Part shown: positions 17,328 through 25,145 of the stretch, piece by piece
Layout: each line of letters opens with the position of its first letter
Numbering within the stretch: the first letter of the stretch is position 1
Position numbers and translations under genes: made by a program
Notes under the pieces: generated by a model
Database searches by the model: none
Seen by the model: the letters and a program-made list of their open reading frames with translations, nothing else
Told to the model about the DNA's origin: nothing
DNA from: JAGXSE01 sp040757295
GTDB taxonomy: Bacteria; Bacillota; PH28-bin88
Length of the DNA: 64,000 nucleotides
Assembly (NCBI GenBank): GCA_040757295.1
Contig: JBFLXH010000011.1
Span: 5,284-69,283, forward strand
Direction: 5' to 3'

Positions 17328-19487
17328 ATGAGAAAAGCGTACGAATTCTCTGCCCTGAATCCCCTTTTTACGCCAAGGGCGATTGCTGTGATTGGGGCTT
17401 CAGCGGATACTTCCAAAAGCAGCGCAAGGGTGTTGATTAACCTGCAAAAATGCAGGTATCAAGGAAGTATCTATCCAGTAAACCCAAATTACCAGGAAAT
17501 TTTCGGCTTAAAGTGTTATCCTTCTTTAATGGCGGTGCCTGAGCCGGTGGATGTTGCGCTCATTGCCCTGTCTCCCCAAAAAGTCCTGTCTTGCCTGGAA
17601 GCATGTGAAAAAAAGGGGGTTAAATTTTTGCTAATCTTTAGCTCAGGTTTCGCTGAGCATGGGCAAGAAGGAAGGCAAAGACAGCAGGCTTTGCGGGAAT
17701 TCGCCCGCCGGACAGGTATAAGGGTTTGCGGCCCAAATTCTGCCGGACTGATTAACATAAAAGAAAGATTGGGCTATTCCTTTTCTCCCCAGTTTAACCC
17801 CGGAAGCTTCCAGCCGGGGGGGATCGCCTTAATCACCCAAGGGGGCGGTGTGGGCAGAGCTATTCTGGATGCCCAAGAGAGAGGAGTTGGATTTAACTAT
17901 TGGATATGCTCTGGAAACGAGGCCGATTTGGAACTAGCTGATTTCGTTAATTATTGTTTGGAAGATCCAAATACGGACGTAATTTTAGCGGTAATCCAGA
18001 CCTTGCGGGACGGACGCAAGTTTGCGGCTATTGCGGAAAAAGCTCTGGAAAAAAAGAAGCCCCTTGTAGTATTGAAACTTGGAAAATCTCCGGCGGGAAG
18101 GAAGGCTGCCATGGCCCACATGGGGTCCTCCGCAGGCTGTGAGCAAGTTTATGACGCCATGTTTCGCCAGAAAAAAGTTGTCCGGGTGGACGACTTGGAC
18201 CAGCTGCTGGGCGTTGGAACCATGTTTGGGCGGTATAAAAATGCTTCAGGTAAAAGAATTGGAATTTTCTCTTTTTCAGGCAGTATAGGAGTATTGTTGG
18301 CCGATATGTGCGGTTTCTACCATCTTTGCCTCCCTCCTTTATCAGGTCGTACAAAAGAAAAGTTATCTCTTTTAAGGCCACCTCTCAAAAATGCAGCCAA
18401 TCCCCTCGATATAACTACGGCGGTTTATGACTATCCGGAACTATTTTCCCAGGCTCTGGAGGTGTTTGTTGACGACCCCAATATTGATGTGGTTATTCTG
18501 CCTTTCCCATTTAAACTCGGAGAAATTAATGAAAAAATGGCGACCAGTTTAATTAGAGTCGCTTCCCAGAGCTCAAAACCCATTATACCGGTATGGTTGT
18601 CAAAGGGAATAATCCGGGAGCGAGGCTACGAACTCCTGGCAGAAAGCGGCCTGCCTCTTTTTTATGGTGCTACGCAATGCCTGGCAACTATGCGAGCTTA
18701 TTTGGAATATGGCTTGGAGGAAGGGGAGTTGGCGAATAACCCAACTCCAGCAGACTATTCTCCCGAGAACAATCAATGTGCTTTACTGCCGGAAGCAGAA
18801 GAAGGGAAACTGGCAGAGTGGGAAACTAGGAAGCTATTGGAATCCTATAATATTCCTTTGGCGGAATGGTCCTTAGCCAGCTCTTTGCCAGAAGCAGCGG
18901 CTGTTTCGGCAGTTTTAGGCTATCCGGTATTGATGAAACCCAATCGTTCTTACAAACGGTCTGGCGAAAAGGGGTTTCAAGCTATGGCCTTCATAGGTGC
19001 GGAAGAAGAGTTGCCTGCCACCTATCAGCAAATGTGCCAAGCACAGGCCGAAGGGCATCCCCTTTCGGTAATCATCCAGAAGATGGAACATGGGAGGAAT
19101 GAAATAATTATCAGGTTGTTTCAAGACTCTCAATTCGGCTCAATAATTGGGCTTGCACTAAAGGAAAGCAACCGGATAAGAGCTCTTTCTTGCAGAATTG
19201 CTCCGGTTACCACAAAAGAAGCGGAATCCTGGCTGTTGGAAAATCAAGATCTGGTTAGTTTGATTGATCCGGCGCATAGGTGCGTCAGCCTGCAATCTCT
19301 GGTGCAAATACTTGTGAAATTGTCAAATTTGGCCCATAACTGGGAACACCCCGGCATGCACCTGCAGCTTCTGGTCAGAGATTCCACCCGCAGTGCCTCT
19401 TTTCAAGTCTTTGATATCAGCGATATCAGCGGTTTTGGAGAGCCTGATGAGGCTTTCGGGCCAGGAAATTCGAAAGTTGTTGGCTAA
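17328..19487 (+). CDS. NDP-forming acyl-CoA synthetase-like protein with degenerate ATP-grasp domain
   Basis: This 719-residue paralogue of the synthetase at 2874 has the same domain order. The CoA-binding domain (VIGASADTSKSS at 21-32) is kept, and H264 aligns with the phospho-His, but its surroundings change from MSHTASLTG to MAHMGSSAG and QSGALG becomes QGGGVG. In the ATP-grasp part the glycine loop GLGGIFVE is replaced by GLALKESNR and the final ELDINPL motif is lost. It may be inactive in ATP synthesis and act as a CoA-ester sensor or partner subunit. It directly follows the activator gene with a clean AGGAGG, and the frame is intact, so it is under selection. Confidence 0.8.
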   Translation: MRKAYEFSALNPLFTPRAIAVIGASADTSKSSARVLINLQKCRYQGSIYPVNPNYQEIFGLKCYPSLMAVPEPVDVALIALSPQKVLSCLEACEKKGVKFLLIFSSGFAEHGQEGRQRQQALREFARRTGIRVCGPNSAGLINIKERLGYSFSPQFNPGSFQPGGIALITQGGGVGRAILDAQERGVGFNYWICSGNEADLELADFVNYCLEDPNTDVILAVIQTLRDGRKFAAIAEKALEKKKPLVVLKLGKSPAGRKAAMAHMGSSAGCEQVYDAMFRQKKVVRVDDLDQLLGVGTMFGRYKNASGKRIGIFSFSGSIGVLLADMCGFYHLCLPPLSGRTKEKLSLLRPPLKNAANPLDITTAVYDYPELFSQALEVFVDDPNIDVVILPFPFKLGEINEKMATSLIRVASQSSKPIIPVWLSKGIIRERGYELLAESGLPLFYGATQCLATMRAYLEYGLEEGELANNPTPADYSPENNQCALLPEAEEGKLAEWETRKLLESYNIPLAEWSLASSLPEAAAVSAVLGYPVLMKPNRSYKRSGEKGFQAMAFIGAEEELPATYQQMCQAQAEGHPLSVIIQKMEHGRNEIIIRLFQDSQFGSIIGLALKESNRIRALSCRIAPVTTKEAESWLLENQDLVSLIDPAHRCVSLQSLVQILVKLSNLAHNWEHPGMHLQLLVRDSTRSASFQVFDISDISGFGEPDEAFGPGNSKVVG

Positions 19488-19506
19488 AAAAGCATTCCTG
19501 CTTTTT
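19487..19506 (+). terminator. Intrinsic terminator after the synthetase-like gene
   Basis: AAAAAGCA-TTCC-TGCTTTTT overlaps the stop codon and forms an 8-bp hairpin ending in a T run. Confidence 0.6.
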
Positions 19507-19539
19507 CATGCCAAAGCAATCAGGAAAATAGGGGGACTT

Positions 19540-19572
19540 CTTAGGCCTTGGTATTTTGAACCAAGGCCTAAG
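19540..19572. terminator. Twelve-bp perfect inverted repeat
   Basis: CTTAGGCCTTGG and CCAAGGCCTAAG flank a nine-base loop. There is no T tract after it, so it may be a processing or insulating hairpin rather than a classical terminator. Confidence 0.5.
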
Positions 19573-19625
19573 TATTGTGTTGCTTGCTCTGCGAAATTTG
19601 CACAACCAGCACAGAAGTAATCGGT

Positions 19626-19663
19626 AAAAAACATATTTTCATAAGAAGGCGAATATGTTTTTT
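19626..19663. terminator. Bidirectional terminator before yabP
   Basis: AAAAAACATATT and AATATGTTTTTT form 12-bp arms around a 14-base loop, with T tracts on both strands. It isolates the sporulation block from the catabolic cluster. Confidence 0.6.
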
Positions 19664-19740
19664 AGAGCAGCGGTATGATGTCAAGCAGCTAATTGGAAAT
19701 TTTTTTAGGAATTCGCTGCTAATAAAGGGGGGGGAGGACC

Positions 19741-20022
19741 ATGAATGAGCAAAAGGGCGGCCATCAACTGCAACTGGTACAGCGGGAAAATCTAACGGTA
19801 ACAGGTGTTACTCACCTGGAAAACTTTGACGACCGGGAAATTTTGCTGGATACCACCTGTGGTACTCTTACTCTCAAGGGAGAAGGGCTAAATATCACCC
19901 ATTTGGATGTGGAACGGGGGAATTTGCAGGTAGCTGGTTTAGTCACCAGTATGGTTTACAGTGAACAAGGGATCAGGGGCCGCTCCCGGCGGGGGAACCT
20001 TTGGCAGCGTTTGTTAAAGTAG
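19741..20022 (+). CDS. yabP: Spore cortex/coat assembly protein YabP
   Basis: This 93-residue protein matches the YabP family: an amino half with TVTGVTHLENFDDREILLDT and a beta-rich centre, then GLVTSMVYSE. In Bacillus YabP is made under sigma-E in the mother cell and is needed for a normal spore. It is the first gene of the yabP-yabQ pair, with the yabQ start ten bases after its stop. GGGGGGAGGA precedes the ATG. Confidence 0.88.
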   Translation: MNEQKGGHQLQLVQRENLTVTGVTHLENFDDREILLDTTCGTLTLKGEGLNITHLDVERGNLQVAGLVTSMVYSEQGIRGRSRRGNLWQRLLK

Positions 20023-20032
20023 GGCGTACGAG

Positions 20033-20545
20033 ATGAATCCTGTACAGTTGCAGTTGAAAGCCTTTGCTTCAATGGTGGCCATGGGACTCTTTATTGGGCT
20101 CACCTTTGACCTTTACCGGGCATGGCGTTCTATTGCCAGGCCCGGACGCCTTACCACCACTGTAGGCGACTTTCTGGTCTGGTTGGTCCTTACCCCCACG
20201 GTATTTACTATCATGTTGATCAGCAACGGCGTTGACCTGCGGGCCTATGTTTTTGTTGGAGTTTTCTTGGGTATTGGCGTCTATCTTCGTTTTTTAACCA
20301 GGACCATGGTCGTCCTGTGGCGCAGGTTTTTAGTGGTATCCGGCAAGGCCTTTCGATGGTTGGGTAAGGTAATGGGCTGGCCCTTTAGGTTATTGGCTTT
20401 TTTACTCCGCTGGCCTCTGGGCTTGTGTAGTCTTCTTTTATGGCACTTATGGCGAGGAATTAAATGGATAACCAGGCCAGCTCGGGTCTTAATGAAAAAA
20501 ATCCTCCGGTTTAGTCGCCGGCCTCCGCCTCCTGTCGGGGATTAA
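20033..20545 (+). CDS. yabQ: Spore cortex biosynthesis membrane protein YabQ
   Basis: This 170-residue membrane protein opens with QLKAFASMVAMGLFIGLTFDLYRAWR and has about four hydrophobic helices, as in the YabQ family required for cortex formation in Bacillus. A basic, proline-rich tail follows. Coupling to yabP is tight and the gene ends in a terminator that overlaps its stop codon. Confidence 0.85.
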   Translation: MNPVQLQLKAFASMVAMGLFIGLTFDLYRAWRSIARPGRLTTTVGDFLVWLVLTPTVFTIMLISNGVDLRAYVFVGVFLGIGVYLRFLTRTMVVLWRRFLVVSGKAFRWLGKVMGWPFRLLAFLLRWPLGLCSLLLWHLWRGIKWITRPARVLMKKILRFSRRPPPPVGD

Positions 20546-20562
20546 GAGCAGGAGGTTTTTTT
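20528..20562 (+). terminator. Intrinsic terminator after yabQ
   Basis: CCTCCTG (20528-20534) pairs with CAGGAGG (20549-20555) and is followed by seven T residues. The 5' arm lies within the last codons of yabQ. Confidence 0.7.
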
Positions 20563-20602
20563 CTTCCACAAGCAGGAATCTTTACTGCTAGATAGAATTG
20601 AT

Positions 20603-20657
20603 TTATACACAAATTGTACATAGTTTGTCCACAGTTTGTGGATAAATGGGTGGATAA
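20603..20657. promoter_or_regulatory. Cluster of four DnaA-box-like 9-mers
   Basis: TTATACACA (20603-20611) and TTGTCCACA (20625-20633) read on the plus strand. TGTGGATAA (20637-20645, a perfect reverse DnaA box) and GGTGGATAA (20649-20657) read on the minus strand. The last three are spaced exactly 12 bases. They precede the orphan HTH gene in a gene block that is origin-proximal in Bacillus. Confidence 0.55.
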
Positions 20658-20682
20658 GTGCCTTGCAAGGGCGGTTTTTTGG

Positions 20683-20910
20683 ATGCAGATTGAAATAAGG
20701 GGCGCCGAAAACCTTAGTTTTAGGGAGCGCCAAGTGGTTACCCTAAAAGAAATAGGCAGATCTAACGAAGAAGTGGCCAAGCAGTTGGGCCTTAGCCCCA
20801 GTACCGTTGCTACCCTGTATCACCGTGCCAAAAGCAAAGGATACCAGGTCGTGATTGTGATCCCAGCACAGGCCATGGGGCTTTTTAGCAACAATCCTGA
20901 GGAGGACTAA
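20683..20910 (+). CDS. Small HTH protein resembling sigma-70 region 4
   Basis: This 75-residue protein contains LSFRERQVVTLKEIGRSNEE then VAKQLGLSPSTVATLYHRAKSKG, the pattern of sigma-70 region 4 or LuxR-type HTH modules without any other sigma domain. It lies between yabQ and divIC, and its stop codon is two bases before the divIC start, so the two are co-translated. ATG 20683 is chosen because the upstream frame is the DnaA-box cluster; the ribosome site is weak. It may bind DNA or RNA polymerase, but its target is unknown. Confidence 0.7.
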   Translation: MQIEIRGAENLSFRERQVVTLKEIGRSNEEVAKQLGLSPSTVATLYHRAKSKGYQVVIVIPAQAMGLFSNNPEED

Positions 20911-20912
20911 CC

Positions 20913-21305
20913 ATGTACCCTGCCCCCCGCTTTCATTCTTTAACTCCCCAGAACCCTGCTCCAGTCAAACGCCGGCGAAGGGTGATTACCTGGCGGCTGA
21001 AACCTGGCTTTTTGCTGTGCTTGGCTATTCTTGGCTATGTGGTCTTTTCTCTTGGCCACTTGGAGTTAAAGATCCGGCAGATAGAGCGCGAAATAGCCTT
21101 TCAACAGCAGCAAAAGGAGGTCTTGCTCCTGGAGAACCAGGGCTTGCGGGAACAAAAGCAAAAAATGAATTCCCGCAGTTACATTGAAAAGGTGGCCAGA
21201 GAGGAACTAGGGTTAATTTATCCTGGGGAAAAGGTGTTCATGAGGGGGCAGCCAGGTAACGCATTGCCCTTGGCGCCGGCAAATCCCGCGGATGTCGGGG
21301 ATTAA
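20913..21305 (+). CDS. divIC: Septum formation initiator DivIC/FtsL-type
   Basis: This 130-residue bitopic protein has a basic cytoplasmic N-terminus and one membrane helix at about 33-52 (FLLCLAILGYVVFSL). A coiled coil at about 55-85 follows, then the conserved VAREELGLIYPGEK segment. It joins FtsL and FtsQ/DivIB in the division complex. Position downstream of yabPQ and upstream of yabR is as in Bacillus. The AGGAGG before the ATG overlaps the end of the HTH gene. Confidence 0.88.
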   Translation: MYPAPRFHSLTPQNPAPVKRRRRVITWRLKPGFLLCLAILGYVVFSLGHLELKIRQIEREIAFQQQQKEVLLLENQGLREQKQKMNSRSYIEKVAREELGLIYPGEKVFMRGQPGNALPLAPANPADVGD

Positions 21306-21318
21306 GGAGCCAGGAGTA

Positions 21319-21348
21319 TTGACTCTTCTCAACGGCCTGATTTATAAT
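21319..21348 (+). promoter_or_regulatory. Sigma-A promoter for the S1-domain gene
   Basis: TTGACT, 18 bases, TATAAT, about 45 bases before the start codon of the yabR-like gene. Confidence 0.65.
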
Positions 21349-21391
21349 TGAAATAGTGTAGTGTTATAATTACGGGGGGTATTTTTTTAGT

Positions 21392-21787
21392 ATGGCCATT
21401 GCGGTTGGCAGCATTGTAGAAGGGGTGGTCACAGGCATTACCAAGTTTGGAGCCTTTGTAGAGATCCCTGGAGGAGTTACCGGTTTGGTTCATATCTCCG
21501 AGGTAGCTGATGCCTACGTGAAGGATGTAAAGGACTACCTGAAAGAGCGGGATTTGGTCAGGGTAAAGGTGATTAACGTCGACGCCAGCGGGAAAATTGG
21601 ACTTTCCATAAAACAAGCCAACCCCGATTACTATCCGCAAGCGAAGAGCCGCCGCCCAAAGGGGGTTTCCTCGGTTAGCTTCGAAGATAAGCTGGCAAAG
21701 TTTTTAAAAGACAGCGATGAACGATTGACCGATTTGCGCCGGAACACCGATTCTAAACGAGGCGGGCGCGGAGCAAGCAGATTATAA
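21392..21787 (+). CDS. yabR: S1 RNA-binding domain protein (YabR-like)
   Basis: This 131-residue protein has one S1 domain at about 4-72: VGSIVEGVVTGITKFGAFVE, then GLVHISEVAD and GKIGLSIKQA. A basic low-complexity tail follows, as in YabR and general stress protein 13, which contact ribosomes or RNA. It follows divIC as in Bacillus but has its own promoter. Confidence 0.88.
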   Translation: MAIAVGSIVEGVVTGITKFGAFVEIPGGVTGLVHISEVADAYVKDVKDYLKERDLVRVKVINVDASGKIGLSIKQANPDYYPQAKSRRPKGVSSVSFEDKLAKFLKDSDERLTDLRRNTDSKRGGRGASRL

Positions 21788-21807
21788 ACCGGCTTTTTAG
21801 GCTTTAT

Positions 21808-21913
21808 TATAATGAGCGAGGCCACTAATTATTCATTGATTTACCGTGGCCTCAAAGCGAATTTCATACTCGGCTTCATTATGATAATGCAATTTTATCC
21901 CTTGCCGAGTATA
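21808..21913 (+). repeat. Two-hairpin intergenic repeat, copy 1
   Basis: It begins TATAATGAGCGAGGCCAC and ends CTTGCCGAGTATA. Hairpin 1 is GAGGCCAC/GTGGCCTC and hairpin 2 is ATACTCGGC/GCCGAGTAT. It is almost identical to copies at 58019, 59594 and 63874 and lies between yabR and ppx. Confidence 0.9.
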
Positions 21914-22046
21914 TATCTTTATATGTCTATCAGGCAATAATTGCATTCCCTTTCGGGAATGCTTTAATTTTGTTCTACTTCTTTTAAGCATTATTAATCC
22001 CGGAGGAAGGCTTTCTTCTGAACCCGGCGGCGGAGGTTGAAGGTGA

Positions 22047-22937
22047 ATGGTTTTATGGGCAATTATAGATGTCGGTACAAATTCTGTCCGCCTTTTGGTG
22101 GCAGGAATTCGAAATGGAAAAGTTGCACCCGTGGTTAGGCAAATGGACAGTACCCGGCTGGGGGAAGGGCTTTATCAGGATGGACGGCTAAAAGGGCCTG
22201 CCATCAGCCGGACGGTTAATGCTGTTAGCCGCTTTGTCCTGGAAGCTAAAAACCTTGGGGCTGCAGGAGTAGCTATTGTTGCTACCAGCGCTGCCAGGGA
22301 GGCTGTGAATGGGGCGGAACTATCCCAGGTTATTCTGCGGGAAACAGGATGCCCTTTAGAGATTCTAAGTGGAAATCAGGAGGCGGAGTTGAGTTTTCGG
22401 GGAGCAACCTCCTCTTTATGTTGTGTAAATTATCCGGTTGTGCTGGATATTGGAGGCGGGAGCACAGAATTAGTTTTCCGGGAGCACGGCGAGGGAATTA
22501 CCAGTATCAGCAAGGAGATAGGGGCTGTCCGCTGCACTGAACTGGGAACAGGCTACCAGGAAATCCGGAAACTATTGCAACCCAGTCTGGAAAGCCTTGC
22601 TGCCCGGCCGGACCTTTCTTTGGTTGGGGTGGGAGGAACCATTACCTCATTAGCAGCTATGGAACAGGGGCTAACAACGTATGACCCTGAACGGGTGCAT
22701 GGTTTTGTGCTCCAGCGAACGGCAGTGAAATACTGGCGTCAGCGTCTGGCGGGAATGCCCCTGGAAGGCCGGCAGCAGATTAAGGGGTTGCAGCCGGCCA
22801 GAGCAGATATTATTCCAGCCGGCCTTACCATTTTAGAGGCAGTGATGGATGGCCTGCAGGTCAACCATCTGACTGTGAGCGAGGCAGACCTCTTGGAGGG
22901 GCTTGTCCTCCGCTTGGCTGGTTTTTCTTGCCTTTAA
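22047..22937 (+). CDS. Exopolyphosphatase / guanosine pentaphosphatase (Ppx/GppA family)
   Basis: This 296-residue ASKHA-fold phosphatase carries the first phosphate loop IDVGTNSVRLLV at 7-18, the second loop VLDIGGGSTELVF near 131-143, and VGVGGTITSLA near 195-205. It hydrolyses polyphosphate or (p)ppGpp-type pentaphosphate in the cytoplasm. The length fits the short form lacking the C-terminal HD domain. The start follows GGAGGTTGAAGG. It converges on the L,D-transpeptidase gene, and the two stop codons overlap. Confidence 0.88.
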   Translation: MVLWAIIDVGTNSVRLLVAGIRNGKVAPVVRQMDSTRLGEGLYQDGRLKGPAISRTVNAVSRFVLEAKNLGAAGVAIVATSAAREAVNGAELSQVILRETGCPLEILSGNQEAELSFRGATSSLCCVNYPVVLDIGGGSTELVFREHGEGITSISKEIGAVRCTELGTGYQEIRKLLQPSLESLAARPDLSLVGVGGTITSLAAMEQGLTTYDPERVHGFVLQRTAVKYWRQRLAGMPLEGRQQIKGLQPARADIIPAGLTILEAVMDGLQVNHLTVSEADLLEGLVLRLAGFSCL

Positions 22938-23860
22938 TAACCCAATGCCCGATAGGTTTCTTCATTTACAATCCCGTCTGGCGACAGCCCATGGAGGGTT
23001 TTCAGGTAATTGATACCTATTCCGGTCATGTAGCCGTATCGTGCATCGGGGAGACCAAGGTAAAACCCCATTTCTCGCAGCCGCAATTGAACAAATGCCA
23101 CATCTTGTCCGGAACTACCCGGGCGAATAATTCGCTTTTTCCTGGCAGGCATGGTTTTTTCTTTTCCGATCACGACCACTTTAGTCCCGACCGGTATCCA
23201 CGGGAACATCTCTTCCACGTGCCTGTTGTGCATCCTGAAGCAGCCATGGGAAGCGGCCTGACCAATAGACCATGGTTTGTTGGTACCATGGATGCCATAG
23301 ATGCCCCAGGGAACATTTAGCCCAAGCCAACGGGTGCCGAATCCGCCGCCCCAATCGGTGCTTTTGTGGACTATCCTCCATGTGCCGACGGGGGAAGGGT
23401 CTGCACTGGTTCCGATAGCCACTGGGTATGTCTTAAAGGCTTCCCCATCAGAGAATATGGTTAGGGTCCGTTTTTCCAGGTCAATGGCTAGTTCAACTTT
23501 TCCGGTTGGCTTGGTTGCCTTTTCGTTAACTACGGGTAGAGCCCCTTTAGCTAGAGCTTCCCATGTAAGGTTATCGGTTCTGCCGGTGGCTGGGAGATTA
23601 TTGGCGGTTTGAAAGGCTTTCAGAGCCTTTTCGGTTAGGGGACCAAAAAAACCATCCAGGGGACCTGGGGAGTAGCCAAGTTCCAACAAGCGTTCTTGCA
23701 ATTCTCTAACATCCTTGCCATTTAAGCAGGGTTCCTTTAACTCCAGAGTGCGGTTGATTTCATGGCAGCCGCAATGCCGGAAAGGTTCAGCCGCAAATCC
23801 AGGGCAGATCAAAAAGAAGAATTGCATTAGAACTAATAAACAACTGATTTTAGGCTGCAA
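22934..23860 (-). CDS. L,D-transpeptidase with two peptidoglycan-binding domains
   Basis: This 308-residue secreted protein has a signal peptide (about 1-23, ending GFAA), PG_binding_1 at about 48-105, and a YkuD catalytic domain at about 121-235. A second PG-binding repeat lies at about 252-307 (SGQDVAFVQLRLREMGFYLG). The active site is H191 in IHGTN and the SHGCFRM box with C207 and R209. It makes 3-3 crosslinks or attaches proteins in the cell wall or spore cortex. Divergent from the DMT transporter gene; AGGAGG stands before its ATG. Confidence 0.92.
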   Translation of the reverse strand: MQPKISCLLVLMQFFFLICPGFAAEPFRHCGCHEINRTLELKEPCLNGKDVRELQERLLELGYSPGPLDGFFGPLTEKALKAFQTANNLPATGRTDNLTWEALAKGALPVVNEKATKPTGKVELAIDLEKRTLTIFSDGEAFKTYPVAIGTSADPSPVGTWRIVHKSTDWGGGFGTRWLGLNVPWGIYGIHGTNKPWSIGQAASHGCFRMHNRHVEEMFPWIPVGTKVVVIGKEKTMPARKKRIIRPGSSGQDVAFVQLRLREMGFYLGLPDARYGYMTGIGINYLKTLHGLSPDGIVNEETYRALGY

Positions 23861-24037
23861 CTGAGAACCTCCTCTTTTGAGTTATTCCCCGTTTATGTTA
23901 CGAGATTATGAACAAGTTTATTCTCCCCAATCCGGTAATCCTTTTACATATTATTTCTTGGTAAAGGGGAGACTAAAAGTTGTCCTTTGTTGACGAAAGG
24001 ACCAAAAAAGGATTCTGCCTAGGGAAGGACGCAAGAG

Positions 24038-24481
24038 ATGCCGGTAAAAATAATCCCGATGGTGATTGCTCTTTTCTCCGGAGTCGCCATGGCTGTGCAG
24101 GGAGGCATTAACTCCGGGCTGTCCAAGATTATTGGCCTTCTTGAAGCCACCTTATTTGTGCATGTTTCGGCAACCTTGCTGGTAGTAGTATTGCTGTTTG
24201 TGTTGCAGATGGGCCACGGCGATCTGGCCAAACTGACCCAAGCGCCCTGGTACCTCTACCTGGGCGGCGTTCTGGGAGTATTAATCACCTACGGGGTGAT
24301 CGCCTCCATTCCTAAAGTCGGAGTTACTCTGGCTACCACAGCGATTATCGTTGGTCAGGTATCTACGGCCATGCTGATTGATCATCTTGGACTTTTCGGG
24401 TTAGAGAAGATCGCTTTTTCCTGGGTTAAGCTGGGGGGGCTTTTCCTTTTAGCTGCAGGCGCCAGGCTGATGCTAAACTAA
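24038..24481 (+). CDS. DMT-superfamily transporter, YdcZ (DUF606) type
   Basis: This 147-residue integral membrane protein has five hydrophobic segments. It carries the DUF606 signature MAVQGGINSGLSK near the start, then GGVLGVLITYGVI and KLGGLFLLAAGARLML at the end. Members are small drug/metabolite transporter-like proteins of unknown substrate. Hairpin-rich DNA separates it from the divergent transpeptidase gene, and the tRNA operon follows. Confidence 0.8.
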   Translation: MPVKIIPMVIALFSGVAMAVQGGINSGLSKIIGLLEATLFVHVSATLLVVVLLFVLQMGHGDLAKLTQAPWYLYLGGVLGVLITYGVIASIPKVGVTLATTAIIVGQVSTAMLIDHLGLFGLEKIAFSWVKLGGLFLLAAGARLMLN

Positions 24482-24518
24482 ATCAGAGGGTTAGCTGATT
24501 TTTACAGCCGGATGACTC

Positions 24519-24547
24519 TTGACAACTTTGATTTAATAAGTCATAAT
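24519..24547 (+). promoter_or_regulatory. tRNA operon promoter
   Basis: TTGACA, 17 bases, CATAAT, about 30 bases before the first tRNA. This is a near-consensus sigma-A promoter. Confidence 0.75.
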
Positions 24548-24576
24548 CTAGTAGTGAAGTCGGCAAGCTAAATAGT

Positions 24577-24652
24577 TGCGGGGTGGAGCAGTTGGCAGCT
24601 CGTCGGGCTCATAACCCGAAGGTCGTTGGTTCAAATCCATCCCCCGCAACCA
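24577..24652 (+). tRNA. tRNA-fMet (CAT), initiator
   Basis: The cloverleaf closes with TGCGGGG/CCCCGCA and encoded CCA. The anticodon loop is CTCATAA, and the stem carries three consecutive G-C pairs next to the loop (GGG/CCC), the hallmark of initiator tRNA. The first pair is U-A rather than the usual C-A mismatch. Confidence 0.9.
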
Positions 24653-24668
24653 ATAATAAATATTAGAT

Positions 24669-24744
24669 GGCGGTGTAGCTCAGCTGGCAGAGCATGCGGT
24701 TCATACCCGCAGTGTCGTAGGTTCAAATCCTACCACCGCTACCA
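24669..24744 (+). tRNA. tRNA-Met (CAT), elongator
   Basis: Acceptor arms GGCGGTG and CACCGCT pair with one G-U. The anticodon loop is TTCATAC, the T arm is GTAGGTTCAAATCCTAC, and CCA is encoded. The body resembles elongator Met rather than the CAT-anticodon tRNA-Ile2. Confidence 0.88.
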
Positions 24745-24751
24745 AATTTAG

Positions 24752-24840
24752 AAGTCAGCAGTCAGCAGTCAGTAGTCAGAATGGGTGAATGACTCTTGTT
24801 CTCCAAGCATTCTGGTTCCTGACCGCAGAATTCTTAAACC
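24752..24840. repeat. GTCAGCAGTCAG-type repeat between tRNA genes
   Basis: Short units GTCAGCA, GTCAGCA and GTCAGTAGTCAGAAT are followed by ATTCTGGTTCCTGAC, giving an imperfect hairpin. Related wording (AGTAGTCAGAATTCAGAA, CATTCTGGCTTCTAA) recurs near 41281 and 54790-54970. Confidence 0.55.
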
Positions 24841-24842
24841 AT

Positions 24843-24918
24843 GGCCCGTTGGTCAAGTGGTCTAAGACACCGGCCTTTCACGCCGGTAACAGGGGTTCGA
24901 ATCCCCTACGGGTCACCA
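24843..24918 (+). tRNA. tRNA-Glu (TTC)
   Basis: GGCCCGT pairs with ACGGGTC, the anticodon loop is CTTTCAC within CCGGC/GCCGG, and CCA is encoded. The Met-Glu tRNA order before spoIIE matches the Bacillus arrangement. Confidence 0.93.
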
Positions 24919-24930
24919 TTAACGAAATAA

Positions 24931-24954
24931 AACCTGCACTGCAGGTTTTTTTTT
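24931..24954 (+). terminator. Terminator of the tRNA operon
   Basis: AACCTG-CACTG-CAGGTT followed by a long T run. Confidence 0.75.
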
Positions 24955-24992
24955 GTTGTTGCAGGCCTAGCCAAGCTAGGTACAACTAACCG

Positions 24993-25145
24993 GTGCGAGT
25001 CCGGACAAGGTAAGAGCCAAGTCGCCTTGAAGCTGGCAGGCAGCTGGCGGAGAGATTCTAAGGTTGAGCCTTGTGACAAAGTAACTGCCGTAAGGAGCGG
25101 GAGCGAATAACTTAGGTTGCTTTGTTGAGAATAGCTGTCGAAAGA
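24993..25145 (+). ncRNA. Candidate 5' remnant of a group II intron (domain I)
   Basis: The segment starts GTGCGAG, fitting the group II 5' boundary GUGYG. It contains several stems, among them CAAGG/CCTTG and a 10-bp stem ACAAAGTAAC/GTTGCTTTGT (25076-25085 with 25116-25125, one G-U). No maturase gene, domain V or 3' end follows, so it would be a truncated relic. Another structured RNA cannot be excluded. Confidence 0.4.
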
